NCBI GenBank assembly: GCA_903834925.1
Contig: CAILLA010000281.1
Location: forward strand, 1 to 64,000
Length of the DNA: 64,000 nt
Reading direction: 5' to 3'
Source of the DNA: an uncultured Schlesneria sp.
GTDB taxonomy: Bacteria; Planctomycetota; Planctomycetia; Planctomycetales; Planctomycetaceae
The notes under the pieces were generated by a model. The model saw only the letters and a program-made list of their open reading frames with translations, made no database searches and had not been told where the DNA came from. A program made the position numbers and the translations under genes. Below, piece after piece: positions 17,857 through 26,757 of the stretch (the first letter of the stretch is position 1; the number at the start of each line of letters is the position of its first letter).

Positions 17857-18168
17857 ATGATTCACGTTCTTGCGTTGGTGGAATTGATCCCTGGTCATCG
17901 CGATGACTTCCTGCGTGAGTTCGCTCAAGTGGCGATTCCTGTTCGCCAGGAAGTCGGCTGTATCGAGTATGGTGCCGCCGTTGACGCGACCACCGACTTG
18001 GTACAGCAACAGCGTCTTGGCGATGATTTCGTACTGATTGTTGAGAAATGGGAAAGTCTAGCCCATCTCAAGGCTCATCTGGTCGCGCCTCACATGACCG
18101 ACTATCGAATTCGGGTCAAACCATTCGTTAAGTCGACCCGATTGCAGGTTCTTGACCCAAAGGTCTGA
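17857..18168 (+). CDS. Antibiotic-biosynthesis-monooxygenase (ABM) fold protein
   Basis: A 103-residue protein of the dimeric ferredoxin-like ABM/YgiN family, which includes small cofactor-free quinol oxygenases. Typical marks are the first strand VLALVELIPGHRDDFLREF, the turn VRQEVGCIEYGAAVD, the strand FVLIVEKWESLAHLKAHL, and the ending HMTDYRIRVKPFV. Length matches the family (about 95-105). A hairpin with the arms GGGCT/AGCCC lies about 70 bases upstream. The substrate is unknown, and many members have no assigned reaction. Confidence 0.8.
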   Translation: MIHVLALVELIPGHRDDFLREFAQVAIPVRQEVGCIEYGAAVDATTDLVQQQRLGDDFVLIVEKWESLAHLKAHLVAPHMTDYRIRVKPFVKSTRLQVLDPKV

Positions 18169-18354
18169 TTCTGGAATCGCGATATCGCTGGGACTACCGC
18201 AACTTCATATGCAGTAATCCTTCTGTGAGTTGACACACGCCGGGTTGCCGTCTCTAATTCTCAACGGTTGTAGGGCTTGTTGGATGGCCGAAGGGTTGCA
18301 CGACTTTGGGCTCTATTTTCACGAAATTCTCTAAACACGGTGAGGAGTAAGTTC

Positions 18355-18705
18355 ATGCGGAAGAGTTTGACTTGGATTGCGTGCTGCGCAGTGGTTGCGG
18401 CGTTCGTTGGGGGCCCAGAAGCACAGGCTCGCCCTGACTATTTGAAGGCATTCAATGCCGCGTATCCCGCCCTGAAGACCGAAGCCGAAGCTGCAAAGTG
18501 CGGAATCTGTCATCCCGAAGAAAAGAAGTCCGTTCGTAGTGATTACGGCAAGGCATTTGGCACGGCTCTGGGCGAAAAGAACGTAAAGTTCGCCACCGAC
18601 GAAAAGAAGCTCACTGATGCCCTGAAGAAGGCTGAAGCCGAAAAGAGCCCGACCGCAGGCAAGACCTACGGTGAGCAGATCAAGGATGGAAAACTTCCTA
18701 AATAA
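18355..18705 (+). CDS. Small exported CxxCH protein
   Basis: A 116-residue protein. The start at 18355 has AGGAG 8 bases upstream and opens a signal peptide (KSLTWIACCAVVAAFVGG, cleavage after AQA near residue 25). The mature part has a single CGICH heme-binding motif at residues 49-53, so a covalently attached c-type heme in the periplasm is likely, although no clear axial Met motif is seen and the rest is Lys/Glu-rich. The distal pattern RSDYGKAFGTALGEKNV recalls planctomycete small cytochrome-like proteins. A hairpin at 18748-18776 follows. Confidence 0.7.
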   Translation: MRKSLTWIACCAVVAAFVGGPEAQARPDYLKAFNAAYPALKTEAEAAKCGICHPEEKKSVRSDYGKAFGTALGEKNVKFATDEKKLTDALKKAEAEKSPTAGKTYGEQIKDGKLPK

Positions 18706-18747
18706 ATCGGATGACGTTTAATCGTCATCGATTTTGCATGGACCAGA

Positions 18748-18776
18748 TGAAGCCCGATTCTTCGAGTCGGGCTTCA
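18748..18776 (+). terminator. Hairpin downstream of the CxxCH protein
   Basis: TGAAGCCCGA pairs with TCGGGCTTCA across a short loop (18758-18766), about 40 bases after the stop. A T-run is missing, so termination strength is doubtful. Confidence 0.55.
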
Positions 18777-18826
18777 CTCATTAACGCGGACGCCATTTTC
18801 GTTCGCAATACAAATGACTGCTTATC

Positions 18827-19141
18827 ATGGTCACCGATAATTCACACGGGAAATCCGACAGCGAGCCAAAACCGGTTTCGCTTGAGAAAAATCCAATCTC
18901 CAAACGAAGTTCGAAACGCACATGGAGCGGCTTCGTCCGCGATCTCTTTATCTATTTTACGGTGTACCTTGTCGTCTCCGGTGTCACGATCGGCCCATTT
19001 TTCTGGAAATGGTACGGAGCCGTTCATGCAGATGGATCCAAGTGGATTGCCAGTTTTTACCAACCTCTGGCTTTCCTCTGCGAGATCTGTCCACCATTGA
19101 GCCGGCTAATTAATGCCTGGATCAACTGGTGGATACTCTGA
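18827..19141 (+). CDS. Small membrane protein of unknown function
   Basis: A 104-residue protein with a charged, Ser/Lys-rich cytoplasmic start (about residues 1-33), a hydrophobic helix at about 38-60 (DLFIYFTVYLVVSGVTIGPF), and a second hydrophobic stretch near 76-104 rich in Trp and Ile. I do not recognise a family. No strong Shine-Dalgarno precedes the ATG, and the gene stands alone, so the call rests on the plausible membrane topology and lack of an overlapping better frame. Confidence 0.5.
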   Translation: MVTDNSHGKSDSEPKPVSLEKNPISKRSSKRTWSGFVRDLFIYFTVYLVVSGVTIGPFFWKWYGAVHADGSKWIASFYQPLAFLCEICPPLSRLINAWINWWIL

Positions 19142-19410
19142 TTGGATGCATTGATCTGGCCGGATGCGTCGCGCAATCCGTTGATGGTCTATGTAATTCA
19201 CGCATAAATCGCTCGGATTCGATTCGCTTTGTTCGTTTTTTCTGCTTCTTCGGATTCACACATTCAATGTGAAATTATGGTGAATCAGTTTGCTCAGATG
19301 AACCGAAGGTCTATACTCGTTTAGAGTGCCTTAAGTCTGATTGGGATCGCGGTCCGTTCTCAATGTCATAAAAAAACAAAAATCGCTTTCAACGTAGAAA
19401 TTTCATACAG

Positions 19411-20820
19411 ATGCAAAGCCGTCCAACGAATCTTGACGATTTGCAAAAGAGTGGATGGGTTTCCAAATCCGTCAAAGCAGAGCTTCGCGACAATTTTCTA
19501 GCGGCTCTTTCCTCGGGGGCGCCGTTATTTCCCGGTATCATCGGATACGATGATACAGTCATACCAGAGATCAATATTGCGTTGATTGCTGGACACGATA
19601 TGTTGTTCCTTGGTGAAAAGGGGCAGGGGAAAAGTCGCCTAATGCGTTCCCTTTCGCGATTTCTTGACGAAGCAATCCCCTTTATCGCGCATCCTGAAGC
19701 TCCATTGCACGACGATCCGTACCACCCAATTACCCGCGTTTGCAAAGAGCTGGTGGCGCAAGTTCCGGCGAAAGATGTGCCGATTGGCTGGTGGCCGCGT
19801 GAAGAGCGATATGTTGAGCGGCTCGCGCCAGGTACGAAGTTTGCCGACATTATCGGTGAAATCGATCCTGCAAAACTGGCTGGGGGCACCAGCATGTCCG
19901 CCGAAGCAGCACTTCATTTCGGACTGATTCCGCGTATGCATCGCGGCATCTTTGCGATGAACGAACTACCTGAATTGGATGAACTCGTGCAGGTGGGAAT
20001 GTTTAATATTCTCGAAGAGCGGGACGTGCAAATCCGCGGATTCCCTGTCCGATTCGACATCGACGCATTGATCCTCTTCTCTGCAAACCCTTCGACGTAT
20101 AATCGAAGCGGAAAGGTCATACCTCAACTCAAGGACCGTATCGGTTCGGTCATCCATACTCACTATCCCACGGACCGCGATCAGGGAATCGAGATTATGG
20201 AACAAGAGACCGGAATCGACCTGGATGGTCCGTTCCCAGTCATTGTTCCAAGATTTATGAAAGAAATCATCGAAGAACTGAGTATTGCCGCTCGCAAGTC
20301 AAAGTACATTGATCATCAGTCCGGCGTCAGTGCCCGATTTAGTATTGCGAATTACGGAACGATGATTGCCAGCGCCCGCCAGCGCGGTGCTCGACTGGGT
20401 GAACGTCCGGCCGTACCGAGGATCAGTGATCTGGGGCATTTATATTCTTCGTCGCTCGGCAAGCTGGAACTCGATCTGATGGGGAGTCATCAGATGAGTG
20501 AACGCCAGATTCTTGATTCGTTGGTCGCAGATGCGATTCGCACGGTATTCAAAGAATACGTGGATGAACACGGGATGGACGAGATCTCGCAAATCTTTAG
20601 CAAAGGTGTCAAGATCGAAGTGGGTGATATGCTTCCTTCTTCGCATTACGCCGAACGATTGAAGCGTGTACCGCCGGCCTGGGAAAAGGCCTTTGAAGTG
20701 AATGCATCCGCTGATAGCGCTGTGCGCGCCTCATGCGTGGAATTTGTCCTGGCTGGTTTGTATGCGACAGAAAAAATCTCTCGCAGCCAGTCCCGAGGGG
20801 AAATTCGTTATGAAGTCTGA
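19411..20820 (+). CDS. MoxR-type AAA+ ATPase
   Basis: A 469-residue AAA+ protein of the MoxR / magnesium-chelatase-I group. Walker A is GEKGQGKS (residues 68-75), the Walker B stretch is [13 protein letters not shown], and the sensor region is [14 protein letters not shown] followed by an arginine-finger-type LKDRIGSVI. The insert [15 protein letters not shown] fits the helix-2-insert clade. Members act as ATP-driven chaperone-like machines that work with a VWA protein to mature or insert cofactors in target complexes. The next gene is such a VWA protein, and its start lies 11 bases inside this gene, so coupling is likely. The target is not evident from the neighbourhood. Confidence 0.88.
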   Translation: MQSRPTNLDDLQKSGWVSKSVKAELRDNFLAALSSGAPLFPGIIGYDDTVIPEINIALIAGHDMLFLGEKGQGKSRLMRSLSRFLDEAIPFIAHPEAPLHDDPYHPITRVCKELVAQVPAKDVPIGWWPREERYVERLAPGTKFADIIGEIDPAKLAGGTSMSAEAALHFGLIPRMHRGIFAMNELPELDELVQVGMFNILEERDVQIRGFPVRFDIDALILFSANPSTYNRSGKVIPQLKDRIGSVIHTHYPTDRDQGIEIMEQETGIDLDGPFPVIVPRFMKEIIEELSIAARKSKYIDHQSGVSARFSIANYGTMIASARQRGARLGERPAVPRISDLGHLYSSSLGKLELDLMGSHQMSERQILDSLVADAIRTVFKEYVDEHGMDEISQIFSKGVKIEVGDMLPSSHYAERLKRVPPAWEKAFEVNASADSAVRASCVEFVLAGLYATEKISRSQSRGEIRYEV

Positions 20821-22519
20821 CGAAGCAAGCACTGCGCAACTTGGCGGGGTTATTCATACTTATCAGAATTACGATCCGGCAAATATTCCCAGCCCGTCAG
20901 GTCCGCCACCCGATCTGGTATCGCCCGCGTTTGAGCACATGCTCGAATTCGGCAATATGCGTGAATTGACCGACGAAGAGTTAGCACGCGCGATTAAGCT
21001 CGATATTCGGCAGATTTCAGGTCTTGGGCCGAGTCTCGAATCGCTTCGAAAGATGCTGCTCGAACGGATTCAGAAAATCCTTGGCACTTACGAGACGAAA
21101 AAGGTTGTTGAAGAGGCGAAACGTGCATTCACGAAGTTGGCCCACAATACCCATCCGCCTGATGAATTGAAGGCCGCTTTTCAAAAGGGGGTTGCCGAAG
21201 AACAGATTCACGACCTCGAACGCCTCTGGTATCAGGCGGGTGGCGAAAAATCCCGGTTTGCGCGGCAGCTTGTCCAATTGGTTGATCGACTGGGGGACAA
21301 ATACCAGATTGACGAATTGGCCTCGAAATACACGTTCACTGGCCGCAAGCCTTTGACAATCGACGGCGCTCTCGCCGTGAAAGAGGAACTCGAGAAAATC
21401 GAACGGCTGTTAAAACAGCTTGAAGAGGCTGCAAAGACGGCTCAGATTGCCGTCATCGATTTGTCCGAATTGAGTCAATATGCGGATGACGAGCAGCTCG
21501 ACGCTTTAGCAGAGATGCAGCGTCAGGTCGAAGAAATGGTCCGTCAGCTTGCAGAACAGCAGGGGTTGGAGAAGACAAAGAAGGGCTATCAGCTCAGCCC
21601 CAAGGCCTATCGTCTTTTCCAAGGCCGATTGCTCGAACAGATCTTCAGCCAGTTGCAGGAATCGCGAACAGGACGTCATCAGGGACCGATCCAGGGTGAA
21701 GGGGCGGTTGAGATGCCCGTCACCAAGGAATACGAATTTGGAGACTCGGTCTCGCAAATGGATATTCCCCAGTCTTTGATCAATGCAATGGTTCGCAACC
21801 CGACAGGGCCATTGCAGATGCGGTCTGAAGACATTGTCATTCATCGCACGCGCAACAATCCGAAATGCGCAACAACCGTCCTGATGGACATGAGCGGTTC
21901 GATGCGACAGGGTGGTCAGTACATGAACGTCAAACGGATGGCGTTAGCCCTCGACGGTCTAATTCGTCGCGAATACCCAGGTGACTTTTTGCAATTCATC
22001 GAGATGGCAACGTTTGCCAAGCCGCGTCACTGCAGTGAAGTCGCCGCATTGATGCCGAAGACGGTTACGATTTTTGATCCAGTCGTCCGCCTGCGAGCCG
22101 ACATGAGTCGCGAAGATATCAGCGAGTCGGATATTCCGCCGCACTTCACAAATATCCAGCACGCCATGCAATTGGGCCGACAATTTCTTTCAGCGCAAGA
22201 CACCCCCAACCGCCAGTTGATCCTGATTACTGATGGCCTTCCAACGGCTCACTTCGAAGGGTCGCATTTGTATTTGCTTTACCCGTCCGACCCGGCAACG
22301 GAAGAAGCCACGATGCGGGAAGCATTGCTATGTGAGCGAGAAGGAATCGTGATCAATATCTTCCTGTTGCCAAGCTGGTCACAAACTCGCGAGGATATCC
22401 GGTTCGCTCACCGCCTGGCGGAAACCACGAAGGGCCGGGTGTTCTTCACGGCAGGCAACGATCTTGATCGTTTCGTCGTCTGGGACTACGTGAATCGCCG
22501 GAAGTCGATTGTTGGGTAA
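20810..22519 (+). CDS. VWA-domain protein, partner of the MoxR ATPase
   Basis: A 569-residue protein starting at ATG 20810 ([10 protein letters not shown]) with GAGGGG upstream; an earlier in-frame codon at 20702 is buried in the ATPase gene. The N-terminal two thirds are helical and charged, with coiled-coil character around residues 190-260. The C-terminal von Willebrand A domain starts near residue 350 and contains the metal-site motif DMSGSM (DxSxS) in [11 protein letters not shown], and later [12 protein letters not shown]. No signal peptide or membrane helix is seen, so it should act in the cytosol beside the ATPase, as in MoxR-VWA pairs generally, with the VWA protein recruiting the substrate. 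Confidence 0.88.
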   Translation: MKSDEASTAQLGGVIHTYQNYDPANIPSPSGPPPDLVSPAFEHMLEFGNMRELTDEELARAIKLDIRQISGLGPSLESLRKMLLERIQKILGTYETKKVVEEAKRAFTKLAHNTHPPDELKAAFQKGVAEEQIHDLERLWYQAGGEKSRFARQLVQLVDRLGDKYQIDELASKYTFTGRKPLTIDGALAVKEELEKIERLLKQLEEAAKTAQIAVIDLSELSQYADDEQLDALAEMQRQVEEMVRQLAEQQGLEKTKKGYQLSPKAYRLFQGRLLEQIFSQLQESRTGRHQGPIQGEGAVEMPVTKEYEFGDSVSQMDIPQSLINAMVRNPTGPLQMRSEDIVIHRTRNNPKCATTVLMDMSGSMRQGGQYMNVKRMALALDGLIRREYPGDFLQFIEMATFAKPRHCSEVAALMPKTVTIFDPVVRLRADMSREDISESDIPPHFTNIQHAMQLGRQFLSAQDTPNRQLILITDGLPTAHFEGSHLYLLYPSDPATEEATMREALLCEREGIVINIFLLPSWSQTREDIRFAHRLAETTKGRVFFTAGNDLDRFVVWDYVNRRKSIVG

Positions 22520-22634
22520 GCAACCCGGCCGACACGTAGATATCGAAAAGATCTCGACCGATTTCTCCGTTATGGATATCAATCGCACCTGATTCGACGT
22601 CTGTGATCACGCGATACAATAGGTGCGAGCTGAA

Positions 22635-23870
22635 ATGGATTGCAAATTTTCCTTCCGTGGCAAGCGTTTTACGCTCCGATTCTTGCAGATTTTGGCATTG
22701 GTAGGATCACTCGTCTCGTTGCGATGCAATTTATTCGGCGACGAACAACCTTCAGGGACGGCAAGTGAAAAATTCCCTTTCACTCCCGGTCTACCAATTT
22801 CGGTCCCGGTAGAGATCTTCGGACAGATTCAACATCTCTACGTATCGACTGGTGTTGGAGTCACGTTTCTTGATGATTCGTATCGAGAGAAACTACGTCG
22901 CCTTCCAATTCCTGGCACTCTGAAGTTTCCTCCTACAACCGAAGGGTTTGAGTTCTATCCTTTTCCAGAAATAAAAGTCGCAAAAGTGAATCCGGATCAT
23001 TTTTGTGGAATGGGACCCATCGGTGTCTTTTTAAAAATGCGAGACTTTTTACCCGAATATGGAAGTGAGGGGACTGGGTTTCTTGGGATGGACTATTTAC
23101 AAACGAAAGTACTTCGAATCTGTCCTGACGAGGGGTTTGCCCAAATCGATTCTGTCGCCACAATGCAATCGGAAAATGCCGAACGAATCACACTTCGTGC
23201 GAATGCCACGAATATGCTGATCAAACTTCCGTCGGGGTTTCAAGGTTCCACGGTCTCGACAGTCGCTACGGATTCGGTTGTCTTGACGCCGGCCATCTTC
23301 AATAACCTGCTCGCCAAACGGCAGATCGTGTTAACTCAACCCCGAAGTGACATGCTTAAATCGCAATCACGTAGTGAGGGGATCATGCAATGGTTGGAGA
23401 TTGGTCCGTACCGAATGCATAACATACTGGTCCACGAGGGACAGACTGTGAGCATCGGTCCCATGGTCTTGGCGAGATTTGAGATGGAATTCGATTTTCC
23501 CAATCGAATTGCGTACTTCAAGCCGAGCAAACGATTTTACTTGGCCGAACTGCGTTCTCGTTCGGGTTTCGGGACCAGCCGGTACGAGGGGCGGACATTT
23601 ATTCGCGGCGTTAATCCAGCGAGTGTCGCTGCCAACTTAGATATCTGTAACGGGGATCGGTTGCTCAAAATCAACGGGGCTGATGCGGATCAATTGTCAA
23701 TTTTCAAGATTCGTGAAATGCATTCTCAGCCGGGGGTTGAACTGACTTTGACGATTGAACGAGACGGTGAAACCCGTGATGTCGTATTGCAAACAACAAA
23801 TGAACCCGACCCGTTTCCAGCCAGTCCCGAACAAACAGCCGAAGTACCGAGTTTTGATTTTGATAAATGA
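22635..23870 (+). CDS. Exported PDZ protein with degenerate retropepsin-like domain
   Basis: A 411-residue protein beginning with a signal peptide (residues about 10-34). The middle resembles the aspartyl-protease (retropepsin-like) domain often joined to PDZ in planctomycetes: strand VPVEIFGQIQHLYV then STGVGVTFL, where active members have DTGA. A second half-site region lies near TVATDSVVL. The PDZ domain, about residues 325-395, shows FIRGVNPASVAANLDICNGDRL and LLKINGADADQL. The missing Asp at residue 71 (Ser) argues against normal protease activity. The start could also be GTG at 22623. Its 3' end meets the TolC gene with only 4 bases between stops, a convergent pair. Confidence 0.7.
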   Translation: MDCKFSFRGKRFTLRFLQILALVGSLVSLRCNLFGDEQPSGTASEKFPFTPGLPISVPVEIFGQIQHLYVSTGVGVTFLDDSYREKLRRLPIPGTLKFPPTTEGFEFYPFPEIKVAKVNPDHFCGMGPIGVFLKMRDFLPEYGSEGTGFLGMDYLQTKVLRICPDEGFAQIDSVATMQSENAERITLRANATNMLIKLPSGFQGSTVSTVATDSVVLTPAIFNNLLAKRQIVLTQPRSDMLKSQSRSEGIMQWLEIGPYRMHNILVHEGQTVSIGPMVLARFEMEFDFPNRIAYFKPSKRFYLAELRSRSGFGTSRYEGRTFIRGVNPASVAANLDICNGDRLLKINGADADQLSIFKIREMHSQPGVELTLTIERDGETRDVVLQTTNEPDPFPASPEQTAEVPSFDFDK

Positions 23871-23874
23871 TCCG

Positions 23875-26757
23875 TCAGTTTCCAACCGACGAACTCAACG
23901 AAGTTGGGTTGGTTCCTAATGCAACGAGTAACCGCAACTGGGCTCGGTTGTATTCGATCACCGCCGTCAGCAACTGCTGCCTTGCGCTGGCCAGCCGCGT
24001 CATACTGTTCAATGCTTCTAATGGCAGTGATTCGCCAGACCGGGTCAGTAGCAAGTCTTCTTGAGCGCCTCGTTCGGCTGCCGATAACTGTGTCCAGGTG
24101 ACTGCGATCGTTCGACGTCGGGTGCGAACCTGCATCTGGCGTTCTGCCACTTCCCGGCGAATCTGAGCCAGAGAAATCGCCCGTCGAAAAATCGCCTGAT
24201 CTCGCTCAGCCTTTCGCATCCCCTGCCAACCGTGATTTCCTGCTCCAAGATTCTGCACGGTCCAAATGGCCCACAGATCCAGATCGGTTCGGCCCTGGGT
24301 ATTCGTGTAGAAGCCCGGAACTCCCAGGTCCTGACGATTGCTTCCTCCACCGAATGCACCGCCGCTGAATCCCAGCGAAATCAAAGGAAGCCACGGCCGC
24401 ATCTTTTCGTCTCGCAATCGATATTCGGCGGCTCCAATGTCTGCCGACCGGGACACGACTTCGGGACGATGATGGTGTGCTTGAGCGACCAGTCCTTCAA
24501 CATCCGCAGAATCATCGACAAGATTCAACATTTCAATCGGCCCCGATGGAGTCACGAGTCGAACGCTCGGATCAAGGTGCAGCAATCGACTTAATTCTGC
24601 TGCTGCAACGGCGGCTTCTTCCTGGGCTTGCTCTTCTTCCAGTCTCATCAATAATAAATCGGCGCGAGCGCGATGTGCATCGGCATCGCGTCCTTGGCCG
24701 ACACGGGCGAAATCATTCTGAGCCTTCTCGATCTCTCCGATTTCTTTCAATGAGACGAGCAGGGCTTCACGACGGGCTTCGGCAGCGACGAGAGTCAGAT
24801 AACTGTCTGCAACATCGAGAAGGGTCGAATTGTCGACCGCATGAGATTCATAGGCGCGGGCTGTTACCGTCTGTCCGGCGGCGAGTGGAAGATAGTAGGC
24901 GTCGCCCACATGAGCAAAGATCCTCACAGCGGGAATCCCGATCGTCTGGCTACCGACGGTTTGTGTCCCTCCACCAAAGTAAAGCGATTGGGAATTCACA
25001 TTCCGGATTTGACCGAACGATGTTTGTAAAACGCCTGAATGCCGATGATAGTCGGTTCCTGCAGTCAATGTCGGCAAGAGTAACGCGCTCGATTCTTTGT
25101 GTTGTGCGATCGCCTCGTTCACAACTTCTCGCGCCAGTGCGATACGTGGGTTCTGCGATTCGGCCAGACGAAGTGCCGTCCCCAGATCGATCATCATTTC
25201 GCAGGCAGGTACAGGGGTGATATCGACATGTTTCGGTTCTGGAACCACTTCGTCATCCGGTTCAACGTCCTCCGCATTTCGCACAAGCAGTTCTGACTGA
25301 GGCTGCCCCAGAGCCTGATAGAGTTCAAACTGAGCGATATTGTAATTGATGATCGTATTCAGGAGCGCGAGTCGAGATCTGACGAGCAGTCGCTGACTGT
25401 TAAGAACTTCAATCGGCAGACCATCGTTACCACGAATGCGTTTCAGGTCCTCTCGCCAGGAAAGCTCTGATTCTCGAATTGCCTCTTCAGCCGTCGACAA
25501 CTGGTGATACCGGGCGTGAACGCGCACGTACGCCGTGGCAACTTCGGCTCTGACACGGTCCAGAACAATCAGTTGCTGCCATTCTGATTGTCGAACTCGA
25601 CTTTGAGATGCTGCGATCTGAGCTTTATTTCCGACTCCCAGATTTCGCAATGACCAATAGACAATCGCATCCAGATCCGCGCGTGACTGAAAGTTACCGA
25701 ATCGTTCCTGGCCGCTCGCGTTGGGATCTGATCCAAACGGTGCCGCGGCAATATTACTTCCCCCGCCGAACGCACCCGAACTGAAACCAAGAAAGACAGT
25801 CGGCGAGAATGGAAGCATTTTTGCCGCGTCGAGTGCCAGCAATGTCTGAGTGAATTCCGCTCTTTGCTCGGCCAATTCCGGCCGCCTCAACGCAGCAATT
25901 GTCAGAAGTTCGGGTAAGGAAATCGGCTCTGGAACAATCGAATGCGGAACCGCCCAGCGATCACCAGGAACCAGACGAACAGCCGTATCGAGACCAACCA
26001 GCGACCCAAGACGGGCCGAAGCACTGAGCATTTTCCCTTCCGCTTCGATGACATCACTGTCTCGGCGAAGGAGTTCTACTGTTGCGCGATTTTCATCCGC
26101 CGGACGGCCTTCGCCGGCTCGCGCGAAGGCTTTCGTGATGCGGGCGACTTCGGCGAAATCCTGACGAGCCTGCCACGAAATGCTGCGAGTTCCTTCCGCA
26201 CGTACAAGTTCCAGGTAAGCCGTGGCAACACGCAGTTGAATGTCATTATTGACGGTCAACGTATGCGCCACTTTCGAAGTCTGTACCTGGCGACTGATCA
26301 GGTATCGATAATAGCTGTCGGAGACGTTGAGGTTCCAGACAACGCCAGGGACGTTGACCGTTCCCGCACCGATTGCACTAGCACCAGCACCGACGAATAA
26401 TGCCTGACGGCTGACAGTCAGCATATTGCCGGTCGGCTGCTGAAGCGTACCTGTATGGCTGTTGAAGTTCGTTCCCAGGTTGATAGTTGGTAGCAATTGG
26501 ACTGCGGCAAGCTGCCTGAGAGCAGCCGCTTCCAGAACACGCTGTTGGGCCACAAGGAATTCTGGATTCTGGACGCCAATTAATGAGAAGACACCGGCCA
26601 TATCGATCGGCGTGGTTTCTAACGGCTGTGACTGCAACATGGACTTCGGGGCGGCGAAATCCTGATTCATGGATTTCGCATCAGCTTCGTCTGCCTGGCA
26701 ATCGTTGCAGGTGATTAAGGCAACGACGATCAGTAAAACTAATGAGAGACTCATCAA
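23875..26757 (-). CDS. Double-length TolC-family outer-membrane efflux protein (two fused protomers)
   Basis: A 960-residue protein, about twice a normal TolC/OMF protomer. After a short signal-like start, residues about 50-510 form one complete OMF unit (NPEFLVAQQRVLEAAALRQ, LLPTINLGTNFNSHTG, SGAFGGGSN, and helical hairpins with AxAYVRV), and residues about 521-955 a second one (NPRIALAREVVNEAIAQ, LLPTLTAGTDYHRHSG, SGGAFGGGSN). Each OMF unit is itself an ancient duplication, so this chain has four repeat halves. OMF proteins are trimeric barrel-tunnel channels in the outer membrane. How a fused dimer would assemble is unclear. It starts 4 bp inside the other TolC gene and shares its transcript; the adaptor and pump genes diverge on the other side. 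Confidence 0.85.
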   Translation of the reverse strand: MMSLSLVLLIVVALITCNDCQADEADAKSMNQDFAAPKSMLQSQPLETTPIDMAGVFSLIGVQNPEFLVAQQRVLEAAALRQLAAVQLLPTINLGTNFNSHTGTLQQPTGNMLTVSRQALFVGAGASAIGAGTVNVPGVVWNLNVSDSYYRYLISRQVQTSKVAHTLTVNNDIQLRVATAYLELVRAEGTRSISWQARQDFAEVARITKAFARAGEGRPADENRATVELLRRDSDVIEAEGKMLSASARLGSLVGLDTAVRLVPGDRWAVPHSIVPEPISLPELLTIAALRRPELAEQRAEFTQTLLALDAAKMLPFSPTVFLGFSSGAFGGGSNIAAAPFGSDPNASGQERFGNFQSRADLDAIVYWSLRNLGVGNKAQIAASQSRVRQSEWQQLIVLDRVRAEVATAYVRVHARYHQLSTAEEAIRESELSWREDLKRIRGNDGLPIEVLNSQRLLVRSRLALLNTIINYNIAQFELYQALGQPQSELLVRNAEDVEPDDEVVPEPKHVDITPVPACEMMIDLGTALRLAESQNPRIALAREVVNEAIAQHKESSALLLPTLTAGTDYHRHSGVLQTSFGQIRNVNSQSLYFGGGTQTVGSQTIGIPAVRIFAHVGDAYYLPLAAGQTVTARAYESHAVDNSTLLDVADSYLTLVAAEARREALLVSLKEIGEIEKAQNDFARVGQGRDADAHRARADLLLMRLEEEQAQEEAAVAAAELSRLLHLDPSVRLVTPSGPIEMLNLVDDSADVEGLVAQAHHHRPEVVSRSADIGAAEYRLRDEKMRPWLPLISLGFSGGAFGGGSNRQDLGVPGFYTNTQGRTDLDLWAIWTVQNLGAGNHGWQGMRKAERDQAIFRRAISLAQIRREVAERQMQVRTRRRTIAVTWTQLSAAERGAQEDLLLTRSGESLPLEALNSMTRLASARQQLLTAVIEYNRAQLRLLVALGTNPTSLSSSVGN

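Noticed and set aside
24477-25220. 247-codon plus-strand frame opposite the double TolC gene
   Set aside because: It is an Arg/Ser-rich antisense shadow with no motif.
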